This document shows positions 30,949 to 40,203 of a DNA stretch of 64,000 bases, piece by piece; position 1 is the first letter of the stretch, and each line of letters begins with the position of its first letter. A program made the position numbers and the translations under genes. Source of the stretch: Gracilaria gracilis (taxonomy: Eukaryota > Rhodophyta > Florideophyceae > Gracilariales > Gracilariaceae); contig JARGSG010000225.1 in the NCBI GenBank assembly GCA_030374805.1, forward strand, positions 744,001 to 808,000. Reading direction: 5' to 3'. Below the pieces are notes generated by a model that was not told where the DNA came from, made no database searches, and saw only the letters and a program-made list of their open reading frames with translations.

Positions 30949-31892
30949 ATGGCATCATTCGAGATAAAGACTCTATCCACGACGAAAGCTTTCGATTGCA
31001 CTATCACTCGCTACAGTCATGTCTCGCCAACCCTCAAGGGTCTCACCTCTAACTTTTCGGTAATTCTTCCCCCGTCTCAGAACCAGCCTGTCTTATACTG
31101 GTTGTCTGGTTTAACCTGCACGGATCAAAACTTCATTGTTAAGGCAGGTGCTGCGCGGTACGCATACTCCAACAAGGTAGCTATCGTTTGTCCAGACACC
31201 TCGCCTCGCGGTGCTGGAGCTCCGGGAGAAGATGAAAGCTGGGATTTTGGTACTGGTGCTGGTTTCTATGTCAATGCCACACAAGATGGATTTCAGCACT
31301 ACCAAATGCATGATTACGTCGTGTTTGAGCTTCCAAAAGTAGTCGAAGAGCTCCTTGGAGAGAAGATTGATCCGAAAGCATGCTCAATCTTTGGGCATTC
31401 AATGGGTGGAATGGGTGCGCTGTCTTTGGCATTCCGTAATCTTGGAGTTTATAAATCAGTATCTGCTTTTTCTCCAATCTCGAACCCCATGTTATGCCCA
31501 TGGGGTAAGAAATGCTATGGAGGTTATCTGGGAGGAGAAACGGAGAAATGGAAGAGCTACGATCCTACTGAGCTGGTCCTCGCGAAAGGCTGCAAATTTG
31601 ATTCTATTCTTATACATCAAGGGGATGCCGACGAGTTTCTCGAGACTCAGTTAATGCCGAACAATTTTGTCCAAGCTTGCGAGAAAGTTGGCCAAAAGGT
31701 AAGCGATGCCCACCGTAGAGCATAACTGAGTGCGGATAGTACCTGTTTGCGTGTTCGCTAACGTTCTTTCTTTCTTGCGGATCTGAGAAGGTCGACCTGG
31801 TCATGGCTGATGGATACGATCACTCCTACTATTTCATCCAAACATTTCTTCAAGAGCATATTAGTTTTCATGCAGCAGCGTTGCGTAAATAG
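30949..31892 (+). CDS. S-formylglutathione hydrolase (esterase D family), two exons
   Basis: Hydrolyses S-formylglutathione to formate and glutathione, the last step of glutathione-dependent formaldehyde detoxification in the cytosol. Start is ATG 30949 (MASFEIKTLST). Exon 1 is 30949-31698, the intron is 31699-31790 (92 nt, GTAAGC..AAG), and exon 2 is 31791-31892; total 283 residues, the usual family length. It shows the conserved SGLTCTDQNF Cys segment, the nucleophile elbow GHSMGGMGAL, the Asp in HQGDAD and the catalytic His in DGYDHSYYF. That His is supplied only by exon 2: without splicing the frame ends early and lacks it. The MULE ends 252 bp upstream of the start, so the promoter may have been altered. 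Confidence 0.93.
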
Positions 31893-33124
31893 GTGAAGAT
31901 ACAAAGAGTCTCCGTCGGCGTTCGTACAAGTCGAAACATTACGGTCACAGACGCAGCAATTTGGGCATAGGCTACTCGCAAGCGAGTACGCGAGCACTGA
32001 CACCAGGACTCCATAGAAAAAGACTCTGCCTACTGGCCAGGTGGACTGCAAAGGTGGTTTCCTCACCCCACCAGAGGTGGTCTCCGCATCTAGCACTCTT
32101 ACTGCTGAGCTACCCTTCGGTGGGGTAGGGGCGGTATTATTACTGAGCTAGGCGCAACAAATACACTTCTGCTCTTCAAAGGGTACCATGTTTCCTGCCT
32201 GCAGCATCACCGGGACAAACGACCCACCGCAGTGATCTCCATTAAATCGAACAAGACCTAAAAAGCTTACGAACATTTGTGTCAGAACTTCACCCACACA
32301 AGCTTGCATCCAACTGAAAGCACCCCCCTGCATGTGCGTCGAGACGCTCTGCAGGTTGTATTCCCGCATGTTTCTGTTATGAAGATGGTCTAACCGAAGC
32401 GGCTACTACGAAGGTACTTGAGCAACCAAACAGCATTAACAGTCCAATATGTAAGAGCATGACCCCCTTTCCCCGGGGCATTGCAGTCGCATGGAATCCA
32501 GATTTAATACTTACCACATACAACTACCTACTAATGTACTGTCTTCTTGGCTGCGATAACTCCGTTTCGAAGCTAAATGCCGCCCATTCTCCCCAGTTGT
32601 CCGGACCAATTCTTATCATCTCAATGACCTTGTAACGCCAAAAGCTTTCAATATCTCTGTTTTAAGGGCCTGGACTGGATTCCATTAGAAGAAGAACGAT
32701 CGAACTCACACGACTATTTATTTGAGATGAACGGCAACTCACCCGTGTCTGCTAGAGCCACCGGTCGGCCACGAAAGGGAGAAGAGGGAAGAAGATCTGC
32801 TTGTCTTCCCCCCGGATTCGTCTTGTCGTGTTTGGGACCAAGTATTATCGAGTTATTTTGAAAACAAGCCCGACTTTCGAATTGTACGAAATCGTTTGCC
32901 GCAGCATCGTTCCTTCGATAGAACGCTTAGCGCGTGTATTGCTCCCTGCCAAATCCCCCTCTCACACACCATTCTGCATCTGCATCTCTTCATTGCGAAA
33001 CAATCTCTTGGTGACCAAGTGAGAGTTTGACAGCGAGTGGAAATCCCTACCTCCCCAGTCTTCGAACCTTCTTACAACTCGTAGGAATCCATCTATTTCA
33101 TCCTTTTTCGTCACATTGCTTGTT
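31893..33124. other. intergenic spacer with two tRNA-A-box-like motifs
   Basis: No gene is supported. On the minus strand two stretches near 32085-32150 contain TAGCTCAG, recalling a tRNA A box. There is no B box or full cloverleaf, so this is at most a tRNA-derived fragment. A 73-residue ATG frame on the minus strand (32148-32369) ends in a Cys cluster but has no domain or signal peptide. Confidence 0.35.
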
Positions 33125-33808
33125 ATGTCTTCACCAGCTGCTCCCCAGCGCGATTTTCAATTCTTCTTGGAGATTGTAGAGGCATTCAAGGCCTCCACGG
33201 CCAGTGCTCCCGGTGGCGATTTCAAGAACATGAACGTGAGCAAGTTCGTGGAAGCCATGACCATGTTTCTTCGCGTTTTTGATGCCTTTGCAAACCCGTT
33301 CTTCTCAGATGTTGTCAAGAAGGACGTGAAGGGAAACATTGAAAAGCTACGTGCCGGAGCAGAAAAGACCAAGTGTACCACGATTGAGAGCGTGATCGAT
33401 GCGGAATGCGCTGACCCAAAGCTGAAGAAGCTCATATTGAAAGAGACGGGTGAAGGTCAAGAAACTGCGACAGTGGGTTTGCTATGGATGAAGCGCACAA
33501 TGCAATTTGTTATTGGACTCTTGCGATACCTAGTGCAAGATGCTTCCATTTCGTTGTCAAGTGCAAGTCGGAAGTCCTACTCGGAGTCATTGCGATACTG
33601 CCACAATTTCATCACCCGTGGTGTGTTCGATACGGGACTTCGATTCGCCCCATCTCGGGAGTCGTTTTATAAGAACCTTGCAGGTGGAGCGGAAGACATA
33701 TCGAAAGTGGACGCGCCCATGAAGGAATTTCTTGAAGTGTTTGATCCTCAGCTCGATGGGATTATTGCCATGTACAAAGCAAAAAGCCTAGAACCGTACA
33801 TAAAGTAA
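33125..33808 (+). CDS. glycolipid transfer protein (GLTP) domain protein
   Basis: A 227-residue protein from ATG 33125 (the frame opens at a TTG three codons earlier). It is a single GLTP domain with the head-group recognition residues of the family: Asp/Asn/Lys in VVKKDVKGNIEKL, the stacking Trp in LLWMKRTMQF, and the His in RYCHNFITRGVF. These proteins move sphingolipids or related glycolipids between membranes from the cytosol. No targeting sequence or introns are seen. Whether it prefers glycosyl or phosphate (CPTP/ACD11-like) head groups is not clear. Confidence 0.88.
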   Translation: MSSPAAPQRDFQFFLEIVEAFKASTASAPGGDFKNMNVSKFVEAMTMFLRVFDAFANPFFSDVVKKDVKGNIEKLRAGAEKTKCTTIESVIDAECADPKLKKLILKETGEGQETATVGLLWMKRTMQFVIGLLRYLVQDASISLSSASRKSYSESLRYCHNFITRGVFDTGLRFAPSRESFYKNLAGGAEDISKVDAPMKEFLEVFDPQLDGIIAMYKAKSLEPYIK

Positions 33809-34206
33809 GCCAATGTTTAGTAGATCACAATTTGAACATCTGATAGTTGATATCTATATCCGTTCTTTTGTCCACACAGTCAGTATTATTAAGACTTGGG
33901 GAATCTGTTTACACCGTAGAACAGTTATAGTCGTTCCTCGTAACGGATTTCCGCATCGGCTCCTAGATTTCAAGCACACTCCGTCGGACAACTATCCAGG
34001 GCATTTTCTTTTCATCGATACAATGTCAGCCGTCATCGTCGCAGAACCAAACTAGGATTTTCATTTTTTTTGCTTTGTTGTGGTTGTCGCTGTCGTTTAA
34101 TTTAAGCACGTATAGGTCTCTTCCTCGAGAAGCGTGGGTTTGGCTATAGATTGCTGTATGATTTAGTTATCATGCTCTTCTGGCTCTATCATAGCAAGAC
34201 ACTCAT
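33809..34206. other. short convergent intergenic region
   Basis: Contains the 3' ends of the GLTP gene and the minus-strand BTB-like gene. No other feature is seen. Confidence 0.4.
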
Positions 34207-36552
34207 CTACAAATCCATCCCGGGGTGGATGTAAACCACGTCCTCCTCAATGTTTACGCCGTTATCATCATCCTCATCATCAATATCATCATCATCATCA
34301 CCGTATTCATCACTCTCAATATCCTCGTCTTGAGACGTGTCGCTGTCCACTTGGGCCGCATATATTTCATCACCACTAGACATGTCATCTTCAAGACATG
34401 AACCACAAGGGCATTTCCCGCGACCAAGACGTTCTTCAGAACACTCTTCTGATTGCTTATCTGCATTCGTTTGGACTTTATCGCAGATACGAATTCTGAG
34501 CCCTAAAACGAGTCCACAAGTCGGTTGATGACGGCACATCCAGCGGGACATTTCGAAATCATCCATAATGGTAAATGTTACGCCTGGACCGGTATGCAGA
34601 GTTCTTACCTTCAGATCTTCCCGCAGGAGGCCATAAAACATCCTCGGAATTATTGGCTTCTTCGATTCCGAGCCCGCTTCACAGCCACAATCCAACTCTC
34701 TTACACTAACTGAAACATCTAATGGCCGCTCTAGAAAGTCTTCATCCAAGTCATCCGACAGACAATTTGACATGTTGAGGAGGAGAGGTGAGTATTCGCC
34801 ATCATATTTTTTCCTCGTTCTCCAGGAGACATAGATTGACGAGTCATCACGGTAATCTATGAAGCCGTACTGCTCGCACTTCGCAGGATAAACTCCTGAT
34901 TCATCACACACATTCTCAACAAAGAAAGGCCAATGCATTATCTTAGAGTATTCCTCACCACCACCAGCATGAGTCTGGGCTGCGAGTGCTTGAGCCTTTG
35001 CCACAATCCGCCAATCAGACATGCGCCATGTGAAATCTGAGTTCGAACCAAGTGTTGAAGAAAAGTCTTTGCGTTCCCATGGTAGAACTTTCAGAAGCTT
35101 GATTTTCTCATCTTCTGTTAGTTCTTCGTCCAGAACTCGTAATATTCCCTTGAGAACAAAGCCTGCATATCCATCGGCCGAGTGCCAAATCAGCTCCTTT
35201 AATGCTTGAGGCAGCATGTTCTGCATTCTTATGGCGTCCCACAACGCGTATTCTCTGTCTTCAGTTTCGTATTCCTCGTTTCGTTTCCTTCCTTTTCTCT
35301 TTTCCTTCAGATACTTCTTCGCTGGGCTCACTGGACTCGTTGAGCCCGTTGGCTTTGAAGATGCCCCCTTCTCATCGACAGAGCTCACTGGCGAAAAGGA
35401 AACAGCATCTTCAGCTCTCTTGTCAGAAGGGTGAATAGATGGAGCCCCCTTTGGAGACAGCTCACATGTGGCTGCAACTGGGCTATTCGCCTTCGGCAAC
35501 GGAGAGGAGGACGCATGGGAGTCAGGGAAGATATCAATTGAAGCTTCCGGCTTTTTGCCTTCGTTTGATACGGAGTTGACCTGCAGCTGACAGTTTTGCT
35601 CAGTATTCTTTCCAGAAGCAGAAACCCCGGTTGAAGGAGCAATCGCAGCTGGAAGCTTCGAGCCTTTTTCAGAACAGCTGCTTTGCAGATGAGCATCTGC
35701 GGTAGAATAGTACACCCTCTTCTTCTTGCGGGTTGGTGAACAGGCTGGTGGTTCGGGTGGATTGAAATTTGCCACACGAGCTCCGTACCGTGGGGAGCCG
35801 TTCAGATACTCGCTCTGATAGTGTTCATCGCAGAAATACCTGTCGGAGAGTTCTTTCCTCGGTGGACGAGAGCAAGGCTCTCCATCCACGAGAATTGAGC
35901 AGTTAGGGACGGGTGAGTAATCGCTAGATTCTGAATCGGCTCGTCCAGCAGGAATTGAGCGAAGACGCTGGATGCGATAATCTTCTTCACCTGTTATCCA
36001 GTCTATGACCTCGTTGAGCCCGTAGCCAAGACGCACTGCAAATATGTGCTTAAAAGTTTGAGGAACTTTCAAGTATCGTAACAAGGGAAGAGCAAACAGC
36101 ATGAATTGGTCGCAAGTTCCCCAACGTTTAATTTCTGTGAGTGCAAAACATGCATCGAAGAGATCATCAAGCCCCCATCGATCCGCATACATCGGCAAGC
36201 TTTCTGGCATAGCTCTCATGTCGATGTCTTCACATTTGAGAAAGGGTACGATGATCTTGAAGGCTGAGTAAGCGTCTGGCTCTAGGTGAACAACGAGGGT
36301 GGTGGACTCAAGGAAGCCAGCAGTCACTAGTGCCTGAAAGGGGGGACTGGAGCACTTGAGGGCAGAAGCAGGAACATGTAGTTCGCGAGCAGGTTGCGGG
36401 TCTTCTCCCGGCTGTGAGAAACGCAGGGTGACGATGGGGTCAGGTTGAGGGCGCCTTCTGTTCTCAAACGCCTGTAGACGGCATGCTGTCGGGGTGAGCG
36501 TGAACTCGTGTAGCTGCCAAGTGTGTAAGGGTATAGGTCTGGGTTTGGCCAT
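34207..36552 (-). CDS. BTB-like / zinc-knuckle protein with acidic C-terminus
   Basis: A 781-residue, intronless protein from ATG 36552. Residues about 40-140 resemble a BTB/POZ fold (ELHVPASALKCSSPPFQALVTAGF, then a helical part with MYADRWGLDDLFDACF), followed by a BACK-like helical stretch. A compact Cys/His knuckle near 220-255 (CSILVDGEPC then YFCDEH) resembles the C-x8-C..C-x2-H zinc fingers of KANSL2/INO80D-type chromatin proteins. A long Ser/Pro-rich low-complexity middle carries a basic KKYLKEKRKGRKRNEE segment (nuclear-signal-like). A folded C-terminal part and a strongly acidic tail (DDDDDIDDEDDD) complete it. BTB proteins often serve as Cullin-3 adaptors or chromatin factors; neither role is proven. 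It is transcribed divergently from ORC1. Confidence 0.55.
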   Translation of the reverse strand: MAKPRPIPLHTWQLHEFTLTPTACRLQAFENRRRPQPDPIVTLRFSQPGEDPQPARELHVPASALKCSSPPFQALVTAGFLESTTLVVHLEPDAYSAFKIIVPFLKCEDIDMRAMPESLPMYADRWGLDDLFDACFALTEIKRWGTCDQFMLFALPLLRYLKVPQTFKHIFAVRLGYGLNEVIDWITGEEDYRIQRLRSIPAGRADSESSDYSPVPNCSILVDGEPCSRPPRKELSDRYFCDEHYQSEYLNGSPRYGARVANFNPPEPPACSPTRKKKRVYYSTADAHLQSSCSEKGSKLPAAIAPSTGVSASGKNTEQNCQLQVNSVSNEGKKPEASIDIFPDSHASSSPLPKANSPVAATCELSPKGAPSIHPSDKRAEDAVSFSPVSSVDEKGASSKPTGSTSPVSPAKKYLKEKRKGRKRNEEYETEDREYALWDAIRMQNMLPQALKELIWHSADGYAGFVLKGILRVLDEELTEDEKIKLLKVLPWERKDFSSTLGSNSDFTWRMSDWRIVAKAQALAAQTHAGGGEEYSKIMHWPFFVENVCDESGVYPAKCEQYGFIDYRDDSSIYVSWRTRKKYDGEYSPLLLNMSNCLSDDLDEDFLERPLDVSVSVRELDCGCEAGSESKKPIIPRMFYGLLREDLKVRTLHTGPGVTFTIMDDFEMSRWMCRHQPTCGLVLGLRIRICDKVQTNADKQSEECSEERLGRGKCPCGSCLEDDMSSGDEIYAAQVDSDTSQDEDIESDEYGDDDDDIDDEDDDNGVNIEEDVVYIHPGMDL

Positions 36553-37326
36553 AGTTGTCGGGGTGTGAAGTGATAGTTGGGCAGAAAGCAGCTAGCGGAA
36601 GGCAGAAGCGTATCGCCTTGAGGTCGCTACACCTTACAATGGTGGATGCAGGAGGGCGAGAGCTGGGGCAGAGCGATAATACTGGCGTGTAGACATGCGC
36701 TTGTCCCACTCGCTTGTGAAGCGTTGAGGTGTTCCGCAACGCATTTCGTCACGAGTGTTTGGCGCCAAATATACCGAAGCAGAAGGTACAATTTCGATCA
36801 CACAAACCATGGGTGACAGGTGGCACGTGTGCTACTCTCTTGTCGCTGCATTATTCACCGTGTACGTGTACTCTGTATGCCTTAATGTAAGGACCGAGAC
36901 CTACTGTAAGTTACACAATACGGAGAGCATACGCACTGCGTATTACGCAGGAGGCGCAAATGGCCAACACGACCAGCGCGAACGCGTGTTGTGTCGAACC
37001 CATCGATCCTCCAATTTTTGTAGTTCAGCGCCAATCGTTCTGCTGCAAGCTTATATCTGATCTACCCTCGTAGATAGATATCACAAATTGATTTTGAACA
37101 CCAGAACATGAAGCGTATATAGTAGCCCTCGTGCCCTTGCTATCCATGTGATGTCCCTGTCTTTATTGCTTGTAGGCCTTTCCCTCGAAAGCAAGAAATG
37201 TAACAGAAGCAGCTTCGAAAGTCGGCATCTCTGAAATTCGCGAAGCCAGACTAGCTTCGGCAGTGTCGCCCATATCATTGCAGGCACTAAAGAATCGGAC
37301 TTGTTGACGAGTGGCCCACGAATCGA
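36553..37326. promoter_or_regulatory. divergent promoter region between the BTB-like gene and ORC1
   Basis: A 774-bp spacer between two genes that start in opposite directions. It must contain both promoters. No TATA or named motif stands out, and the small frames inside have no domain. Confidence 0.4.
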
Positions 37327-39765
37327 ATGTCGCCTCCTGCTGAATCTCCAGATCAAACTTCTCTCTTTCTTCTTCCGCTTCTAGAGGAGCCCCATTATGT
37401 TCTCACAAAGCCAAAGTATAATGCGCAGAATGGCCCTCAAAGGAAGCGTTATTATGACGCGTGTGACGTGAAGAGGAGTTCTACCGACCTACTAATTAAT
37501 GGAAACGTTGACGAAAATCATTCTGGATTGTTTCGATTGCAACTCGGTGATTGCGTTTTCCTTCGACCTCAGGAATCCGCTCTCAGGCCAGGCATTGGGA
37601 AAGTTACTACCTTCTTTACCTATCCACCCAACCCTGTTGGGTATGCCCGAGTGCAATGGTTCTACAGATCAGAAGACCTCAGCAAAAGTCCTAGCGAAGC
37701 ATCTGGAGAAGACGAAGTGTTTGAAACTGATCATTTTGATAACGTGGAGATCGATTCAATCGCTGGCCGTTGCGATATTTCGTCGTACGCCGCATGGATT
37801 AGTTCTAACGTTAGCGAAGGGGAAATTCGAGTCTTAAAGGACTCAGGCCATGCACCTGGAGAGTACAATCATGGTAAGAATGTTTCAAGCATACTAAACC
37901 AGGCAGTCGTAGATATAGAGCAACTTCCAGAGAACTTTGGCGTAGAAAAATGTACTTCCACATTACGAAAAGCACTCGCTAAAGGAGTCGATGTGCGTCG
38001 GGGTAGTACGAAAAAAGCACTAGAAGCAAAGCAGTCCACCACCGCATCTCTGCGTTCTGCGAAGAAAGTGATTTCTGATCCAGAAACCAACGACCTACAG
38101 GAGGAAAGTGATTATCTTTGTGACGAGCAAAATGGAATGGACGATCATTACAGCTCTGATGTGGGGTCCGATGTTCAAAGCTCTTACATGGACAACTATG
38201 AGGCAAGCGCGATTCGGTACTACTGCAGAAGGTTTTATGATCCGCGTATGCACGTGTTTCTGACCTCGAAATACGAAGACGACTTTGCTGATCCTCTTGA
38301 GGAGCTGACCCAACGAATAGATGAACTTGGAGATGACGACTTCTGCCCCAGAGAAGCCATGTCAGTTTCAAGCAGTGACAATGATCGTTTGTATTCGTCA
38401 GATGAAGAAATCGTAAACCAGAAGAGCAGTCAGAAAAAGCGGAAAGTGTCGAAAACCAGGGAGAAGAGAGTAGCTCGTCGCAAGAAGAGGAGCACGACAG
38501 CCTCCCAGTTTGCCCTTCCCATGGATTCAGGGGCAATACCGTCTCTGCCATGTAGGGATGCCCAGAAGAAGCATGTCCGAGACTTCCTGCTAGGTTTCAT
38601 CAATGAGGTAGACGCCGATTCGGCGGCTGCCGGGTCGCGGTGCCTGTACATTAGTGGTGTCCCTGGAACTGGGAAGACGGCTACAGTTCGAGAAGTTGTA
38701 AGAGATCTCTCTGCTCTCCGCGCTACTGGAGATGTATCTCATTTTGATGTATTAGAAGTGAATGCTATGAGCTTACCTGATCCCAATCTTGTTTATTCCG
38801 AACTGTATACAGCCATGACTGGAACTCGTAAGGCCGCCCCTTCACAAGCCGCACAGCTTCTCGAAAAGAAGTTTGCAAACCTTCCGGAAGAGGCGAAAGA
38901 GAGGCAGAAGAAGCGAGGAAGGGCCACGGTTGGGAGCCGGAAACGAGAATCTTGCATTATTCTCATCCTTGATGAGATGGACGTGTTAATGGCCAGGAAG
39001 CAGAAAGTATTGTACGATATGCTCGAGTGGCCAACGCGAAGGAATGCTCGCATGGCCGTAATCGGTATTGCAAACACGATGGATCTACCAGAGCGTATGT
39101 TGCCTCGCTTAGGATCGCGTTTGGGATTGAATCGCCTTTCTTACCCGCCATACACAAGTGATCAAATAAGAATTATTCTGGAACTAACCTTGGAGCAGTC
39201 GAGAGTTAAGTACTCCCCGGAAGCCTTAAAGTTTTGTGCCGCCAAGGTTGGAGCGGTGTCTGGAGACGTGAGACGAGCATTGGAATTATGCAGGCGAGCA
39301 TCGGAATGCGCGGAAGAAGGAGCAGGAAGAGCTCGGAAGGGGCACTTTATCCAAGTGACGATTGATCACGTCAACCAAGCGATAAACGCCATTGCAGGCG
39401 GTTGCAGACTCAAGTCCTTGACTCAACTATCTCTATTTGAGAAGCTGTTTCTCCTATCGGCTGTATCTTTGGCTCGGAGAGAAGGGGCTTGTGCTTTAGA
39501 CGCCACAAATTCAGTTGAAGCGGTTATATTGAAGACCCTGAAGTTGTCCAGACAACTTTCTAAATACTTTAGAAGGTCTGGCGTCCCTTCACGCCATGAA
39601 CTCAAGGAGGCATGCCAAAGACTTACCGAGCAGAGATTTGTACTAATCGAGAAGTCCTCTGTTTTCCTTAAAAGCAGAGTTGTCGTGAACGTTTCCGCTG
39701 AAGATTGCTCATTTGCCCTTCGGGACTGTGCTCTCTCCCATGCTATACTCTCTCCTAACAGATAA
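37327..39765 (+). CDS. ORC1: origin recognition complex subunit 1 (BAH + AAA+ ATPase)
   Basis: An 812-residue protein from ATG 37327. Residues about 71-160 form a BAH domain (LGDCVFLRPQE.., VQWFYRSEDL), used by ORC1 to bind nucleosomes. A charged linker with basic clusters follows (about 375-395, KKRKVSKTREKRVARRKKR). The AAA+ module has Walker A GVPGTGKTA near 443, Walker B ILILDEMD near 546, sensor 1 VIGIANTMD, and RMLPRLGSRLG bearing the Arg finger region. A winged-helix C-terminal region completes it. BAH followed by AAA+ is the ORC1 signature and separates it from CDC6. It acts in nuclear replication licensing. No introns are seen. Confidence 0.93.
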   Translation: MSPPAESPDQTSLFLLPLLEEPHYVLTKPKYNAQNGPQRKRYYDACDVKRSSTDLLINGNVDENHSGLFRLQLGDCVFLRPQESALRPGIGKVTTFFTYPPNPVGYARVQWFYRSEDLSKSPSEASGEDEVFETDHFDNVEIDSIAGRCDISSYAAWISSNVSEGEIRVLKDSGHAPGEYNHGKNVSSILNQAVVDIEQLPENFGVEKCTSTLRKALAKGVDVRRGSTKKALEAKQSTTASLRSAKKVISDPETNDLQEESDYLCDEQNGMDDHYSSDVGSDVQSSYMDNYEASAIRYYCRRFYDPRMHVFLTSKYEDDFADPLEELTQRIDELGDDDFCPREAMSVSSSDNDRLYSSDEEIVNQKSSQKKRKVSKTREKRVARRKKRSTTASQFALPMDSGAIPSLPCRDAQKKHVRDFLLGFINEVDADSAAAGSRCLYISGVPGTGKTATVREVVRDLSALRATGDVSHFDVLEVNAMSLPDPNLVYSELYTAMTGTRKAAPSQAAQLLEKKFANLPEEAKERQKKRGRATVGSRKRESCIILILDEMDVLMARKQKVLYDMLEWPTRRNARMAVIGIANTMDLPERMLPRLGSRLGLNRLSYPPYTSDQIRIILELTLEQSRVKYSPEALKFCAAKVGAVSGDVRRALELCRRASECAEEGAGRARKGHFIQVTIDHVNQAINAIAGGCRLKSLTQLSLFEKLFLLSAVSLARREGACALDATNSVEAVILKTLKLSRQLSKYFRRSGVPSRHELKEACQRLTEQRFVLIEKSSVFLKSRVVVNVSAEDCSFALRDCALSHAILSPNR

Positions 39766-40203
39766 TGGTTCCTGAGCATGTTGCTAGGATACACAGTGCG
39801 ATTGTGTTGCTACAAGGGTAGCGCAAAAGTCTAGTGCTCAACTGGCATTCTCGGTATCTAAACGCTCATGGAACAGGAATGGCGAAAGACGTCTTTATTC
39901 TTATTTATAGATTAGCTCGTAGTACAATAAACTCTCCCACCTTTCCGGTTCCTGGTAAGTTGTTGGAATCATTTCAACTCATATTCATCCGAGTATCTTT
40001 GTCACGCGTCTAATGATGAGCGTCCTTGTTGAACATCTCGTTTAAGTCTTTAACACGAGGCTTCTTGCAGATGTAAGTGGCCTTTCATGATCCATATCTG
40101 GTCGTATGTCTCATGTCTTGATGAGCAGGGCAACAATAGCAATATTTAACCGCGTCACTAACTTGCGACTAACTGTCTTTTTCATTTAGGATTGCTGTCA
40201 TGA
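39766..40203. other. convergent intergenic spacer
   Basis: Lies between the 3' ends of ORC1 and the minus-strand SBBP gene. It is AT-rich, consistent with 3'-UTRs. No gene is seen. Confidence 0.4.

Noticed and set aside
32080-32155. Possible tRNA gene on the minus strand (TAGCTCAG motifs)
   Set aside because: An A-box-like word appears twice and a 7-bp outer stem can be drawn, but there is no B box, anticodon arm or correct length.
36755-37060. 101-codon plus frame between the BTB-like gene and ORC1
   Set aside because: Does not resemble any domain, sits in a divergent promoter spacer, and has no coding character.
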